A DNA stretch of 64,000 nt from Hyunsoonleella aestuarii (GCF_006148925.1 NZ_VAWB01000001.1:1454001-1518000); one strand, 5' to 3'. Numbered from the stretch's first letter, positions 1-9,404 are shown. Notes: generated from the sequence alone by a model not told the origin. Made by a program: numbers and translations.

Positions 1-254
1 ACTAACTTATGTATAATTACCTGCTTGACTACAATATCGAATCTGTCGGCAAAATTTTTAAATAAATCATGAGTTAAAGGTCGTGGAGGACGGATTTCTT
101 TTTCTAAAGCTATGGCTATGGATTGTGCTTCAAATGCTCCAATTACAATTGGAAGTTTTCGGTCTCCATCTACTTCATTTAAAATAAGGGCATATGCACC
201 ATTTTGGGTTTGGCTGTAAGATATCCCCTTAATATTTAATCGTACTAAACTCAT
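1..254 (-). CDS. Bifunctional nuclease-family protein (DUF151), N-terminal part only
   Basis: The frame runs leftward off the window, so only about the first 84 residues are visible. It begins MSLVRLNIKGISYSQTQNGA and continues with DGDRKLPIVIGAFEAQSIA and a segment around RPPRPLTHDLF, the conserved core of the DUF151 (bifunctional nuclease) family. Flavobacterial members are usually about 200 residues, often with a C-terminal UvrB/UvrC-like segment that would lie outside the window. It is downstream of etfB and etfA in the same direction, with a 121-bp gap holding a long inverted repeat. The domain assignment is good; nuclease activity is inferred from the family name only. Confidence 0.8.
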   Translation of the reverse strand, partial: MSLVRLNIKGISYSQTQNGAYALILNEVDGDRKLPIVIGAFEAQSIAIALEKEIRPPRPLTHDLFKNFADRFDIVVKQVIIHKL

Positions 255-271
255 AATATATAAAAAAACAA

Positions 272-346
272 AGAACTGTTTAAATTAGAACTTTACCAAA
301 CTGCCAAAGACAAGTTTAAGAATAAAATGCTAATTTAAGCAGTTCT
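272..346. repeat. Imperfect 17-bp inverted repeat between etfA and the DUF151 gene
   Basis: Positions 272-288 (AGAACTGTTTAAATTAG) and 330-346 (CTAATTTAAGCAGTTCT) are reverse complements with one mismatch, separated by 41 nt. It fills most of the etfA-DUF151 gap. No T-tract follows an arm in either direction, so it does not look like a simple terminator. Confidence 0.6.
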
Positions 347-375
347 ATACTCGAATACAATTTATAAAATAAATT

Positions 376-1335
376 TTATTGTTGTGATTTAAAGGTCTTT
401 AATTTTTCAATGAGTGCCGGGACAACCTCAAAGGCGTCTCCAACAACGCCATAGTCTGCTGCCTTAAAAAATGGAGCCTCCGCATCTGTATTAATTACAA
501 CTTTTACCTTTGAAGCATTAATTCCAGCTAAATGCTGTATTGCTCCAGATATACCAATGGCAATATAAAGGTTAGAAGCCACAGGCTTTCCTGTTTGACC
601 AACGTGTTCACTATGGGGTCGCCATCCTAAATCTGAAACAGGTTTAGAACATGCGGTTGCTGCTCCCAAAATATCAGCAAGTTCTTCTATCATGCCCCAG
701 TTTTCAGGCCCTTTTAAACCACGACCTGCCGAAACTACTATGTCGGCATCTGCAATGCTTACTTTATTTGATGCTTTATCAACAGATTCGATAGTTACTC
801 CAGAAGATGACAAAGAAGGTGAAAAAACTTCTTCAGAAGCATTTCCTGTAACTTCTACCAATCCGAAGGAATTATTAGAAACACCAATAATCTTGATATC
901 AGTATTAATTTCAGTGATTTCAAAAGCCTTGTTTGTAAATGCACTCCGCTTTACCGTTAAAGGGCTAACACTTGAAGGAGCCTCAACGACATTTGAAACA
1001 TATCCTGCATTTAAACCTACTGCAACAAGAGGTGCTATATACTTGCTGTCTGCACTTGAACTTACAACAACCACATTCGCATTTTCTTTTTGAGACGCTT
1101 GCACTATGGTTTCGGCGTAGTTTTTGGCATTAAATGATTTTAAATTGTCGTTAGAAACATTTAATACTTTGTCAACACCATAATTTCCGAGTTCGCTGGA
1201 ATTATCAGCATTTATAGCTATAGCGGTAACTGAAGTGCCCATTTTTTCTGCTATGGTCTTGGCATAAGAGGCAACCTCAAAAGCTGTTTTTTTAAAATTT
1301 CCTTGTTCTGATTCTGTATATACTAAAACTGACAT
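376..1335 (-). CDS. etfA: Electron transfer flavoprotein subunit alpha
   Basis: EtfA pairs with EtfB to carry electrons from acyl-CoA dehydrogenases to ETF:quinone oxidoreductase. The 319 residues match the usual length. An N-terminal nucleotide-binding-like half is followed, from about residue 190, by the FAD-binding domain: SAGRGLKGPENW, then the conserved run SDLGWRPHSEHVGQTGK, then LYIAIGISGAIQH and NTDAEAPFFKAADYG. It starts 11 bp after the end of etfB in the same direction, so the two are almost certainly co-transcribed. No oddities seen. Confidence 0.95.
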   Translation of the reverse strand: MSVLVYTESEQGNFKKTAFEVASYAKTIAEKMGTSVTAIAINADNSSELGNYGVDKVLNVSNDNLKSFNAKNYAETIVQASQKENANVVVVSSSADSKYIAPLVAVGLNAGYVSNVVEAPSSVSPLTVKRSAFTNKAFEITEINTDIKIIGVSNNSFGLVEVTGNASEEVFSPSLSSSGVTIESVDKASNKVSIADADIVVSAGRGLKGPENWGMIEELADILGAATACSKPVSDLGWRPHSEHVGQTGKPVASNLYIAIGISGAIQHLAGINASKVKVVINTDAEAPFFKAADYGVVGDAFEVVPALIEKLKTFKSQQ

Positions 1336-1346
1336 AAAATGTTTTT

Positions 1347-2093
1347 TTAAATTACTTTGGCTTCATTGTGAAGCAAGTTTACTAGTTCATCTATATTATC
1401 TGATGCTACCAGTTTTACAGCACCTTTTGGTGTAGGCTTTTCAAAAGAAATTGAAGTAGTTTCTTTACTAGTTTCATTAGCCTCAACAACTGTTAATGGC
1501 TTTTTTCTGGCCATCATAATGCCTCGCATGTTAGGAATACGTAAATCACTTTCTTCAACAAGTCCTTTTTGCCCGCCAATAACAAGAGGTAACGTCGTTG
1601 AAACAGTTTCTTTCCCGCCGTCAATCTCTCTTGTTGCTTTTGCGTCAGAACCTTCAACGTCGAGATTGATACAGTTATTTACAAAATTGGCATCAATAAG
1701 TGCAGCTAGCATTCCAGGAACCATGCCACCATTATAATCAATCGATTCTCGACCAGCTATTATCAAATCGTATGCACCATCTTTTGCTACATTGGCTAAT
1801 TGTTTTGCCACAGAAAAACTATTTGTAGCAGGTGTATTAATTCTAATGGCACCATCTGCACCAATAGCAAGTGCTTTACGAAGCGTAGGTTCTGTTTCGG
1901 AAGTTCCAACATTTACTACAGTAACTTCTGCACCTTGCTTTTCTTTAAACCACATCGCTCGAGTAAGTCCGAATTCGTCATTAGGATTAATTACAAATTG
2001 CACTCCATTACTATCAAATTTGGTGTTTTCCTCTGTAAAATTAATTTTTGAAGTCGTGTCCGGTACATGACTGATACACACTAAAATTTTCAT
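1347..2093 (-). CDS. etfB: Electron transfer flavoprotein subunit beta
   Basis: The 248-residue partner of EtfA. The N-terminus MKILVCISHVPDTTSKI and the central signature IAGRESIDYNGGMVPGMLA, with later LPLVIGGQKGLVEESDLRIP, are typical of the family, which binds AMP and docks with EtfA. It is first in the unit etfB-etfA-DUF151. The upstream region has TAACTTCG on the minus strand (2138 to 2131), one base off the Bacteroidota -7 element; this is a weak promoter candidate only. Confidence 0.95.
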   Translation of the reverse strand: MKILVCISHVPDTTSKINFTEENTKFDSNGVQFVINPNDEFGLTRAMWFKEKQGAEVTVVNVGTSETEPTLRKALAIGADGAIRINTPATNSFSVAKQLANVAKDGAYDLIIAGRESIDYNGGMVPGMLAALIDANFVNNCINLDVEGSDAKATREIDGGKETVSTTLPLVIGGQKGLVEESDLRIPNMRGIMMARKKPLTVVEANETSKETTSISFEKPTPKGAVKLVASDNIDELVNLLHNEAKVI

Positions 2094-2217
2094 TATAATT
2101 GATTTAAATTTGTGATTAAAATTGAGAGCACGAAGTTAAATATTTTATTTCTAATTTTTACTATGCACGCATAATAAATTTACATAATTCTTTTAAAGAA
2201 TTTATACCATTTATTGT

Positions 2218-2225
2218 TATTTTTG
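2218..2225 (+). promoter_or_regulatory. Candidate -7 element of pdhB
   Basis: TATTTTTG matches the Bacteroidota consensus TAnnTTTG exactly and lies 23 bp before the pdhB start codon. I could not find a clear -33 TTG at the usual distance. Confidence 0.5.
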
Positions 2226-2248
2226 CAACTCGATTTAAAAAATATTTA

Positions 2249-3226
2249 ATGAAGACAATTCAATTTAGAGAAGCTATTTGTGAGGCAATGAGCGAAGAAA
2301 TGCGCAGAGATGAGAGCATTTATTTAATGGGAGAGGAAGTTGCTGAATATAACGGTGCTTACAAAGCATCAAAAGGGATGCTAGATGAGTTTGGTGCTAA
2401 ACGTGTTATTGATACACCTATTGCAGAATTAGGTTTTGCAGGTATCGCTATAGGTTCTACCATGACTGGCAATAGACCAATAGTTGAATATATGACGTTT
2501 AACTTCTCTTTAGTTGGTATTGATCAAATCATAAATAATGCCGCAAAAATCAGGCAAATGTCGGGTGGTCAATTTAAGTGCCCTATTGTATTTCGTGGTC
2601 CTACTGCTTCTGCAGGTCAATTAGGTGCGACGCACTCTCAGGCTTTCGAAAATTGGTTTGCTAATACACCTGGTTTAAAGGTTGTTGTGCCATCTAATCC
2701 TTATGATGCAAAAGGACTATTAAAAGCATCTATTAGAGATGATGACCCTGTAATTTTCATGGAAAGCGAACAAATGTATGGTGATAAAGGTGAAGTACCA
2801 GAAGGGGAATATATTATTCCTTTAGGTGTTGCTGATATTAAACGTGAGGGTTCTGATGTTACAATTGTTTCTTTCGGTAAAATAATCAAAGAAGCTTACA
2901 AAGCTGCCGATGAGCTTGAAAAAGAAGGTGTTTCTTGCGAGATTATCGATTTAAGAACAGTTCGTCCAATGGATAGAAAAGCCATTGTTGAATCTGTTAA
3001 AAAGACAAATCGATTAGTTGTTTTAGAAGAAGCATGGCCTTTTGGTAATGTGGCTACGGAGATTACTTATTTAGTGCAATCTGAAGCATTTGATTATTTA
3101 GATGCTCCAGTTGTTAAAATTAATACTGCAGACACACCAGCTCCTTATTCTCCAGTTTTATTGGAAGAATGGTTGCCAAACCATGAAGATGTAATTAAAG
3201 CAGTTAAAAAAGTTTTGTACAAATAA
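2249..3226 (+). CDS. pdhB: Pyruvate dehydrogenase E1 component, beta subunit
   Basis: The 325 residues match the E1-beta family length. Recognisable parts are MKTIQFREAICEAMSEEM, the TPP-side loop MGEEVAEYNGAYKASKGM, the segment DTPIAELGFAGIAIGSTM, the stretch RGPTASAGQLGATHSQ and the C-terminal transketolase part EGVSCEIIDLRTVRPMD. It works with an E1-alpha subunit and E2/E3 in oxidative decarboxylation of pyruvate to acetyl-CoA. No alpha or E2 gene is adjacent, so the complex is encoded elsewhere. A branched-chain 2-oxoacid dehydrogenase beta subunit is the main alternative, but sequence style favours PDH. Confidence 0.92.
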   Translation: MKTIQFREAICEAMSEEMRRDESIYLMGEEVAEYNGAYKASKGMLDEFGAKRVIDTPIAELGFAGIAIGSTMTGNRPIVEYMTFNFSLVGIDQIINNAAKIRQMSGGQFKCPIVFRGPTASAGQLGATHSQAFENWFANTPGLKVVVPSNPYDAKGLLKASIRDDDPVIFMESEQMYGDKGEVPEGEYIIPLGVADIKREGSDVTIVSFGKIIKEAYKAADELEKEGVSCEIIDLRTVRPMDRKAIVESVKKTNRLVVLEEAWPFGNVATEITYLVQSEAFDYLDAPVVKINTADTPAPYSPVLLEEWLPNHEDVIKAVKKVLYK

Positions 3227-3248
3227 ACTAACAAGTTTTACGTTATAT

Positions 3249-3284
3249 AAACTTCATTAGCATGATTGTTGATGAAGTTTTTTT
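3249..3284 (+). terminator. Rho-independent terminator after pdhB
   Basis: AAACTTCAT (3249-3257) pairs perfectly with ATGAAGTTT (3272-3280), followed by a run of T to 3284. It is 23 bp after the pdhB stop. It covers the upstream in-frame start candidates of the next gene, which argues that translation of that gene starts at 3290. Confidence 0.75.
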
Positions 3285-3289
3285 GTGAT

Positions 3290-5797
3290 ATGAATATTAG
3301 ATTACTTTTTGCCTTTTTTTTTATCGGAATGCTTTCTGGGATTTCTCAATCCAAGGTAAGTGGATATGTATTCGACGAGTTCAATGAACCTATTTCTTTT
3401 GCCAATGTTATATTTTCAGGTTCGACAGAGGGAACTATTACTAATGAGGATGGTCGATTTTATTTAGAATCTGATGAAACCTGGGATGCATTAACTGTAT
3501 CTTTTATTGGTTTTGAAACACTAAAAATTCCTTTGGAAAAAAAAGTTAATTACAATTTAAAGTTTACACTTAAAGAGGAAGCGGCTCAATTAAACCAAGT
3601 AGTTATTGTATCTGGTAAGCAATCAAAGAAAAATAATCCTGCAATTGATATTCTTAGAAAAATTTGGGAGAATAAAAGAAGTAATGGTCTTAAGCAGTTC
3701 AAACAGTATGAGTACGATAAATATGAAAAGGTAGAGTTCGATATAAATACTATAGACAGTGCTTTAATTAAAAGTAGACTGTTTAGGGGTATGGAGTTTG
3801 TTTTTGATGAGGTCGATACTTCTCGAGTAACTGGAAAAACCTATCTACCTATGTTTATTAACGAAGCTGTTTCCAAAGTTTATGGTGATAATATTTTAAA
3901 TAAGGAGAAGAATGAACTCAAAGGGAATAAAAATTCTGGATTTAGTGATAATCAGGTAATTATTGATTTTGTGGACGATTTGTATTCCGATTTTAATGTT
4001 TACGACAATTACTTAAAGTTTTTTGATAAAAGTTTTGTTAGTCCGTTATCTAGAACAGGAATAAACACATATAACTATGTATTGTCCGACAGTGCATTTA
4101 TAGATAATAAATGGTGTTATAACATAATATATTATCCTAGAAGAAAGAATGAACTCACTTTTAAAGGCGATTTCTGGGTAACAGATTCTACTTATGCCAT
4201 AAAAGAAATTAATCTACAAGCTTCCAAAAGTGCTAATATTAACTGGGTGAAGGAGATTTATATTGAACAGGAGTTTGATATGTTGAATGACTCCCTTTTT
4301 CTAGTGAAGCGAGATTACATGATGTCCGATTTTGCATTCAATAAAAAAGAAAAATCCAGGGGTATCTATGGAAAACGAACAACATTATATGATAATTATA
4401 AATTTGACATAGAAAAGGATAAGAAATTTTATGATGCGGAAGTTTATAATTACGATAAGGATGTATATGATAGGGATGATGAGTTTTGGGCTGAAAATAG
4501 GTTAGAGGCGCTTAACAAAGACGAAAAGGGTGTTTATAAAATGTTAGACACTTTAAAAACAGTTAAAAAATTTAAAAGACTATATAATTTAGGGAGTATA
4601 TTGGCTTCAGGTTATATTGAGTTTAATACGCTTCCGTTAGATTATGGACCTATTTTTTCAACTTTCGGATTTAATGAAGTTGAAGGGTTACGATTACGCA
4701 CTGGTGGACGCACCTATTTTGGTAGAAATGACTTATGGCGTGTGGAAGGTTTTTTAGCCTATGGCTTTAGAGATGATAAATTTAAATACGGTATTTCTGG
4801 GAAGTGGCTCCTCGATAAAAAAAACCGTTTAATAATTTCTGGAGGGAATAGAAGAGATGTTGAGCAAATTGGAGCTAGTTTAACTACAAGTACAGATGTT
4901 TTAGGTAGGAGTTTAGCGTCTTCTGCAGTTGTGGGAACTGGAGCTAATGACAAATTAACATCTATAAATTTAACGAGTTTAGCAATAGAAGCAGAACCTT
5001 TTCGAAACCTTATTTTTAGGTTGGGAGCGAACTACAGGACATTAGAGTCTGCTTCACCTACTTTCAGTTTAGATTATAATACAGAAAATGGTATTGAATC
5101 TGAAATTAAGCAATTTGAAACTTCTTTGTCGCTTTCGTATTTCCCAAATCGAAAAATGACGGGTTATGGCGTTGAACGAAGAATAGCTAACGACGATTTT
5201 GCAAGATTATTTGCTCAAGTTACTCGAGGAGATAAAAGCTATTTTAGTAGTGATTTTGACTACACTAAAGTCCAGTTCTCTTATATCCAACCATGGCAGG
5301 TGGGTGGTTTTGGACGATTAACTTCATCGATAGAAGCAGGCAAAACTTTTGGAGAAGTTCCTTTAGGTTTGTTAAGTGTTATTCCAGGGAATCAAACCTA
5401 CTTTTCAATCTATAACACATTCTCCCAATTAGATTTTTACGAATTTGTTTCAGACACTTATACGTCGGTTCATTTAGAGCATAATTTTAATGGCCGCTTA
5501 TTTTCAAGAATTCCATTTTTGCGTAAATTCAATTTAAGAGAAATCGTGAGTATTCGCGGTGTCCTTGCAGACATTTCTGCTGAAAACATAGTTTTAAATG
5601 ACGTGCCATCTAACCCAAATAACCTTCAATTAGTGGCGCCATCTAAAGAACCTTATTATGAATACAGTGTTGGTATTGGTAATATTTTTAAGGTCTTTAG
5701 AATTGACTTCAACTTTAGAGGTAATTATAAAGATGAAATCTTATATCCAGACGCTAGAAAGTTTGGTGTGACTGGTAGCTTTGGCTTTTATTTTTAA
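3290..5797 (+). CDS. DUF5686 / carboxypeptidase-like regulatory domain outer-membrane protein
   Basis: From ATG 3290 the protein is 835 residues and opens with a Sec signal peptide (MNIRLLFAFFFIGMLSG...SQS). Residues about 22-100 form a carboxypeptidase-regulatory-like beta domain (VSGYVFDEFNEPISFANV, TNEDGRFYL, VSFIGFETLKIPL) as in TonB-dependent receptors. The rest matches the DUF5686 family style: a long periplasmic part then alternating beta-strands ending in an aromatic residue (SFGFYF), suggesting an outer-membrane barrel. Upstream TTG 3266 and ATG 3272 are in frame but lie in the pdhB terminator and would spoil the signal peptide. Function unknown; no plug domain is evident, so it is probably not a transporter of the TonB type. 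Confidence 0.8.
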   Translation: MNIRLLFAFFFIGMLSGISQSKVSGYVFDEFNEPISFANVIFSGSTEGTITNEDGRFYLESDETWDALTVSFIGFETLKIPLEKKVNYNLKFTLKEEAAQLNQVVIVSGKQSKKNNPAIDILRKIWENKRSNGLKQFKQYEYDKYEKVEFDINTIDSALIKSRLFRGMEFVFDEVDTSRVTGKTYLPMFINEAVSKVYGDNILNKEKNELKGNKNSGFSDNQVIIDFVDDLYSDFNVYDNYLKFFDKSFVSPLSRTGINTYNYVLSDSAFIDNKWCYNIIYYPRRKNELTFKGDFWVTDSTYAIKEINLQASKSANINWVKEIYIEQEFDMLNDSLFLVKRDYMMSDFAFNKKEKSRGIYGKRTTLYDNYKFDIEKDKKFYDAEVYNYDKDVYDRDDEFWAENRLEALNKDEKGVYKMLDTLKTVKKFKRLYNLGSILASGYIEFNTLPLDYGPIFSTFGFNEVEGLRLRTGGRTYFGRNDLWRVEGFLAYGFRDDKFKYGISGKWLLDKKNRLIISGGNRRDVEQIGASLTTSTDVLGRSLASSAVVGTGANDKLTSINLTSLAIEAEPFRNLIFRLGANYRTLESASPTFSLDYNTENGIESEIKQFETSLSLSYFPNRKMTGYGVERRIANDDFARLFAQVTRGDKSYFSSDFDYTKVQFSYIQPWQVGGFGRLTSSIEAGKTFGEVPLGLLSVIPGNQTYFSIYNTFSQLDFYEFVSDTYTSVHLEHNFNGRLFSRIPFLRKFNLREIVSIRGVLADISAENIVLNDVPSNPNNLQLVAPSKEPYYEYSVGIGNIFKVFRIDFNFRGNYKDEILYPDARKFGVTGSFGFYF

Positions 5798-5824
5798 CAT
5801 GTTTTATTAGTAAACTTATTAGTG

Positions 5825-6442
5825 TTATTTGCAAAATAAAGACTCAACAATAACTTTAGCAGCAATTTCACTTCCTTTTTTTGAAGGATGAAACCCATCA
5901 GAACCATAATAATCATAAGTGTTAGTGGTGTCAAAATGTTTTTTCCATATTTCACCTACAGGACATAAAATAGCTTTATTAATCTCAGCTGCAGTAAGAT
6001 GATTTTTTATAACACCTTCAAATGTGTGATAATAGTTTAAAGACGGCCATACCATAAAATAGACAAGTTTTACTCCATTCTCTTTGCATATTGCATCATA
6101 CTTTTGCCCATACTCTATAAGCATTTTCTTCCCCTCTACTGATGAAGAAGGCCCTTGTTGAACAATAACAAATTTGTAAGCTTTAGTGGTAATTAGTTTT
6201 TGTACTTTTCCTTCATCCCAATGATCGGGTAGTGCATAATTAGGTTTCACAACCATTTTTGTGTTAATATTAACGCCATGTTTTTTTGCTTGTTTTTTAA
6301 CCAGTAGTGGGAGGTTGTTGGTATATGTTAGGCTGTTTCCGACAAATAAAATATTAATTTCTGAATTTTTTGACTGACTTTGTAACTGGTAAAGAATACA
6401 AGTGCTTACTAAAAAACATAATAAATTTTTTAGAGTAAACAT
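5825..6442 (-). CDS. SGNH/GDSL-type hydrolase, exported
   Basis: A 205-residue protein with a short hydrophobic N-terminus (LKNLLCFLVSTCILYQLQSQ) suggesting export. Block I is NILFVGNSLTYTNNLP (G-N-S with the nucleophilic Ser), a middle block has VIVQQGPSSSVEG, and the catalytic Asp-x-x-His is in SDGFHPSKKGSEIAA near the C-terminus. These fit the SGNH hydrolase superfamily (lipases, esterases, deacetylases); the substrate cannot be told. It lies 12 bp downstream of the M1 peptidase gene in the same direction, so the two may be co-transcribed. Confidence 0.82.
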   Translation of the reverse strand: MFTLKNLLCFLVSTCILYQLQSQSKNSEINILFVGNSLTYTNNLPLLVKKQAKKHGVNINTKMVVKPNYALPDHWDEGKVQKLITTKAYKFVIVQQGPSSSVEGKKMLIEYGQKYDAICKENGVKLVYFMVWPSLNYYHTFEGVIKNHLTAAEINKAILCPVGEIWKKHFDTTNTYDYYGSDGFHPSKKGSEIAAKVIVESLFCK

Positions 6443-6454
6443 GTCTACTAATTT

Positions 6455-8680
6455 TTAATTATTTTTTTGCTTATTCTTAAACGAATCAAATTCTGAAGAA
6501 CTATTAACTTTTGGAAAACTATTGTTTTTTATGTTGGTGTCTGCAAACTCAAAGTTAGGATCAAGATTAACTTTTCTTACTTCTTTGTCTTTTACAAAAA
6601 CTTGTTTTATTTCGTATTCGTTTCTACGCCAAATTTGAGCAGGGAGCTTATCAATTTCTGTCGTACCATCTGTAAAAACCCATTCTATACTAACTGGCAT
6701 CACTAAACCACCTTTGTTTTTAATGGTTACTTCATAAAGATTTTTACCTGATAATTTTTTTCTAACTTCAGTTTCATTAATTCTGGATAAAAATCCACCA
6801 TAAGCCTTGTCTGGAGTTGTATTCATGGTAATAGTCTCTGGACCATTAGAGAAGTCTTTCGGGTTTTCACTTGCGTTATCACCTTCAATTTTAACTTGCT
6901 GGTTTCTTTTTTGATCTTCTATATTTAGGTTTTCCTCATAAACTTTGAACCATTTAACATTACTCAATTCCATATCTACATTATCGGTTGTAAAAAACCA
7001 ACCTCTATAAAACCAATCTAAATCAGTAGCAGTGGCATCTTCTAAAGTTCTAAATAAATCAGATGGGTTAGGGTGTTTGTATTTCCATCTATTAGCATAT
7101 TCTTTAAACGCCGCATCAAACAATTCTTTTCCAATAATAGAGTTACGCAACATTTGTAGGCCGACAGTTGGTTTAAGATAAAAATTTGCTCCAAACTGAC
7201 TAAATAATTCATTGTCGGATGTTGTCATAATAGGACGTAAAATGTTTTTGTCTCCGCTCATAAACGGTGTAATACTTTTGGGTGTTATATGATTATATCC
7301 CGGATAGCGTTCTCTCACAGTTCTTTGATGGAGAAAAGTGTTTAATCCTTCATCCATCCACATCCACTTTCGTTCATCTGAACTAACAATCATTGGAAAC
7401 CAATTATGACCTACTTCGTGAATTATAGTACCTATCATACCTTGTTTTGCTAGGTCACTTATTTTTCCATTTTTTGGACGTCCACCGTTAAAGCTTATCA
7501 TCGGGAATTCCATACCAATATTAGAGGTGTTCACCGAAATACATACTGGGTAAGGGTAATCAAAAGTAGCTTCAGAGTAAACTTCGAGTGCATGTTTTAT
7601 GGCTTTTGTTGATTCTTCTTGCCAAACAGGCAAACCTTCTTTAGGGTAAAACGACATCGCCATTACTGTATTTGTCGGTAGCTTCACAGCCTGCGCATCC
7701 CATATAAATTTTCTTGATGAAGCAAATGCAAAATCTCTAACGTTTGTAGCAGTGTACTTCCACGTTTTTTGTTTAGTAGCTTTTGTTTTTTCATTGGCTA
7801 TGGCTTCACCTTCAGTAATTATCATGACTGGTTTTTCAAAAGAACTTTTAGCCAGATTCATCCGTTCAAGCTGAACTTTTGTAAGAATACTTTCTGCGTT
7901 TTCTAATTTGCCCGTTGAAGCTACAATATGATCCTCTGGAACGGTTATTTCAACGTCATAATTTCCAAATTCTAAAGCAAACTCACCTAACTTTTGAAAC
8001 TGCTGATTTTGCCAACCTTCTGTATCATTATAAACCGCCATTCTAGGAAACCAATGTGCAATTAAGTAAACAGTATTACCATCTTCGGGGAAATACTCGT
8101 ATCCTTCTCGAGATAGTAAATACATGCTTCTATCGGTAATTGGGTAGGACCAGCCAATAGAAAAGCTCATGGATGAACCAGATTTCAATGGAGAATCTAA
8201 TAACACTTTCATCATTGTATTATTTACCAAAGATCTTATAGGCTCACCTTCTTTATCTTTAATGTATTTTATCGTGTAGCCTGCAGGAAAGTCAATAGCT
8301 CGAGTTAAAAATTGCATTTGGCGCACATTTATTCCATCTTTTAAGCTATTATTAATACTACCAAAATCTTCATTACCTTTTTTGTTCACGTTCTGTTCTA
8401 ACTGAATCCATAAATAGCTCAAATCATCTGGAGAGTTATTGTAATAGGTAATAGTTTCTTTTCCGGAAATTGTGTTGTTTTTTTCGTCTAATACAACCTT
8501 AATTTTATAGTCTGCTCGTTGTTGCCAATATTCCTTTCCAGGAGCCCCACTAGCTGTACGATAACTATTAGGTGGAGCTAGAAGATTATCAATGGGCTCA
8601 AACTTAGCCTGCCACCGTTGATTTTGCGATTGAACATTTAGAAAGATAATAACACAAAGAAATGTAATATAATACCTCAT
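6455..8680 (-). CDS. M1-family zinc metallopeptidase, exported
   Basis: A 741-residue gluzincin with signal peptide (RYYITFLCVIIFLNVQSQ). The zinc site is at about residue 420: HEVGH followed 18 residues on by the Glu of WMDEGLNTFL, the HExxH-18-E arrangement of M1 aminopeptidases. The N-terminal beta domain includes WFPRMAVYNDTEGWQ. The usual exopeptidase motif GxMEN is altered to GMEFPMISFNGG, a form I recall from Bacteroidota M1-like proteins. It is likely periplasmic or surface-exposed and takes part in peptide use. The next gene (SGNH hydrolase) follows after 12 bp. Confidence 0.9.
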   Translation of the reverse strand: MRYYITFLCVIIFLNVQSQNQRWQAKFEPIDNLLAPPNSYRTASGAPGKEYWQQRADYKIKVVLDEKNNTISGKETITYYNNSPDDLSYLWIQLEQNVNKKGNEDFGSINNSLKDGINVRQMQFLTRAIDFPAGYTIKYIKDKEGEPIRSLVNNTMMKVLLDSPLKSGSSMSFSIGWSYPITDRSMYLLSREGYEYFPEDGNTVYLIAHWFPRMAVYNDTEGWQNQQFQKLGEFALEFGNYDVEITVPEDHIVASTGKLENAESILTKVQLERMNLAKSSFEKPVMIITEGEAIANEKTKATKQKTWKYTATNVRDFAFASSRKFIWDAQAVKLPTNTVMAMSFYPKEGLPVWQEESTKAIKHALEVYSEATFDYPYPVCISVNTSNIGMEFPMISFNGGRPKNGKISDLAKQGMIGTIIHEVGHNWFPMIVSSDERKWMWMDEGLNTFLHQRTVRERYPGYNHITPKSITPFMSGDKNILRPIMTTSDNELFSQFGANFYLKPTVGLQMLRNSIIGKELFDAAFKEYANRWKYKHPNPSDLFRTLEDATATDLDWFYRGWFFTTDNVDMELSNVKWFKVYEENLNIEDQKRNQQVKIEGDNASENPKDFSNGPETITMNTTPDKAYGGFLSRINETEVRKKLSGKNLYEVTIKNKGGLVMPVSIEWVFTDGTTEIDKLPAQIWRRNEYEIKQVFVKDKEVRKVNLDPNFEFADTNIKNNSFPKVNSSSEFDSFKNKQKNN

Positions 8681-8825
8681 AATTATTTGAGTTAGTTAGA
8701 TTCAAAATAAAAAGCTTGAAGGTAATAAATATTTATGTTAATTTTTGTGAATTTCGCATTTGGTTATCTAATATTTTGCTAGTTATTAAGGTTATGTGAA
8801 AATTGTTGAGATACATAGTATATTC

Positions 8826-8857
8826 TTGTTTAAGGCTTGAGTGTTCAGTATCTTTGC
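8826..8857 (+). promoter_or_regulatory. Promoter of ppa
   Basis: TTG at 8826-8828 and TATCTTTG at 8850-8857, with 21 bp between, fit the Bacteroidota -33/-7 consensus (TTG and TAnnTTTG). The -7 element ends 19 bp before the start codon at 8877, and it overlaps an upstream in-frame GTG, which argues against the longer form of the protein. Confidence 0.65.
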
Positions 8858-8876
8858 AGTCCAAAATTTTAAGAAT

Positions 8877-9404
8877 ATGGCTAATAAAAAAATGCTGACA
8901 TTTGATGTTTTAATAGAAATACCTAAAGGAAGTAGAAATAAGTACGAGTATGATTTTACACTACATAAGATTCGATTCGATCGTACTTTATTTTCGTCAA
9001 TGATGTATCCCGGTGATTATGGATTTGTTCCAGAAACTTTAGCCTTAGATCAAGATCCTTTAGACGTATTAGTCTTAGGTACTGAGCCTTCGTACCCAAT
9101 GGTAGTTATGGAAGTTAAACCAATAGGAGTGTTCCATATGACAGATGAGAAAGGCCCAGATGAAAAAATTATTTGTGTACCAGTATCAGACCCCGTTTGG
9201 AGTAAAAGAGGAGATATTATGGATTTGAACCCACATAGGTTAAAAGAAATAGAACACTTTTTTCAAGTTTACAAAGATTTAGAAGAGAAAAAAGTAGATA
9301 CCGGTGGCTGGGGAAATGCTGAAGAGGCAAGAAAGATTTATCATCAGTGTGTAAAACGTTATGAAGAAAGTGAACATAAGAAAAAACGAACATTTACTAT
9401 TTAA
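8877..9404 (+). CDS. ppa: Inorganic pyrophosphatase, family I
   Basis: A 175-residue soluble enzyme that hydrolyses PPi to two phosphates. Family I residues are visible: EIPKGSRNKYEYD, YPGDYGFVPETLA and DQDPLDVLVLG (acidic metal-binding cluster), then DEKIICVPVSDP and the HFFQVYKDLE segment. A GTG start at 8841 would add 12 residues but lies upstream of the promoter -7 element, so ATG 8877 is chosen. A terminator follows at once, and the next gene is a membrane pyrophosphatase: two PPi-consuming enzymes side by side. Confidence 0.95.
   Translation: MANKKMLTFDVLIEIPKGSRNKYEYDFTLHKIRFDRTLFSSMMYPGDYGFVPETLALDQDPLDVLVLGTEPSYPMVVMEVKPIGVFHMTDEKGPDEKIICVPVSDPVWSKRGDIMDLNPHRLKEIEHFFQVYKDLEEKKVDTGGWGNAEEARKIYHQCVKRYEESEHKKKRTFTI

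Noticed and set aside
692-1093. 133-codon plus-strand frame inside etfA
   Set aside because: Antisense shadow of a well-conserved gene, no start context and no recognisable domain.
3266-3289. Earlier starts (TTG 3266, ATG 3272) for the DUF5686 protein
   Set aside because: They lie in the right arm of the pdhB terminator and place extra residues before the signal peptide.
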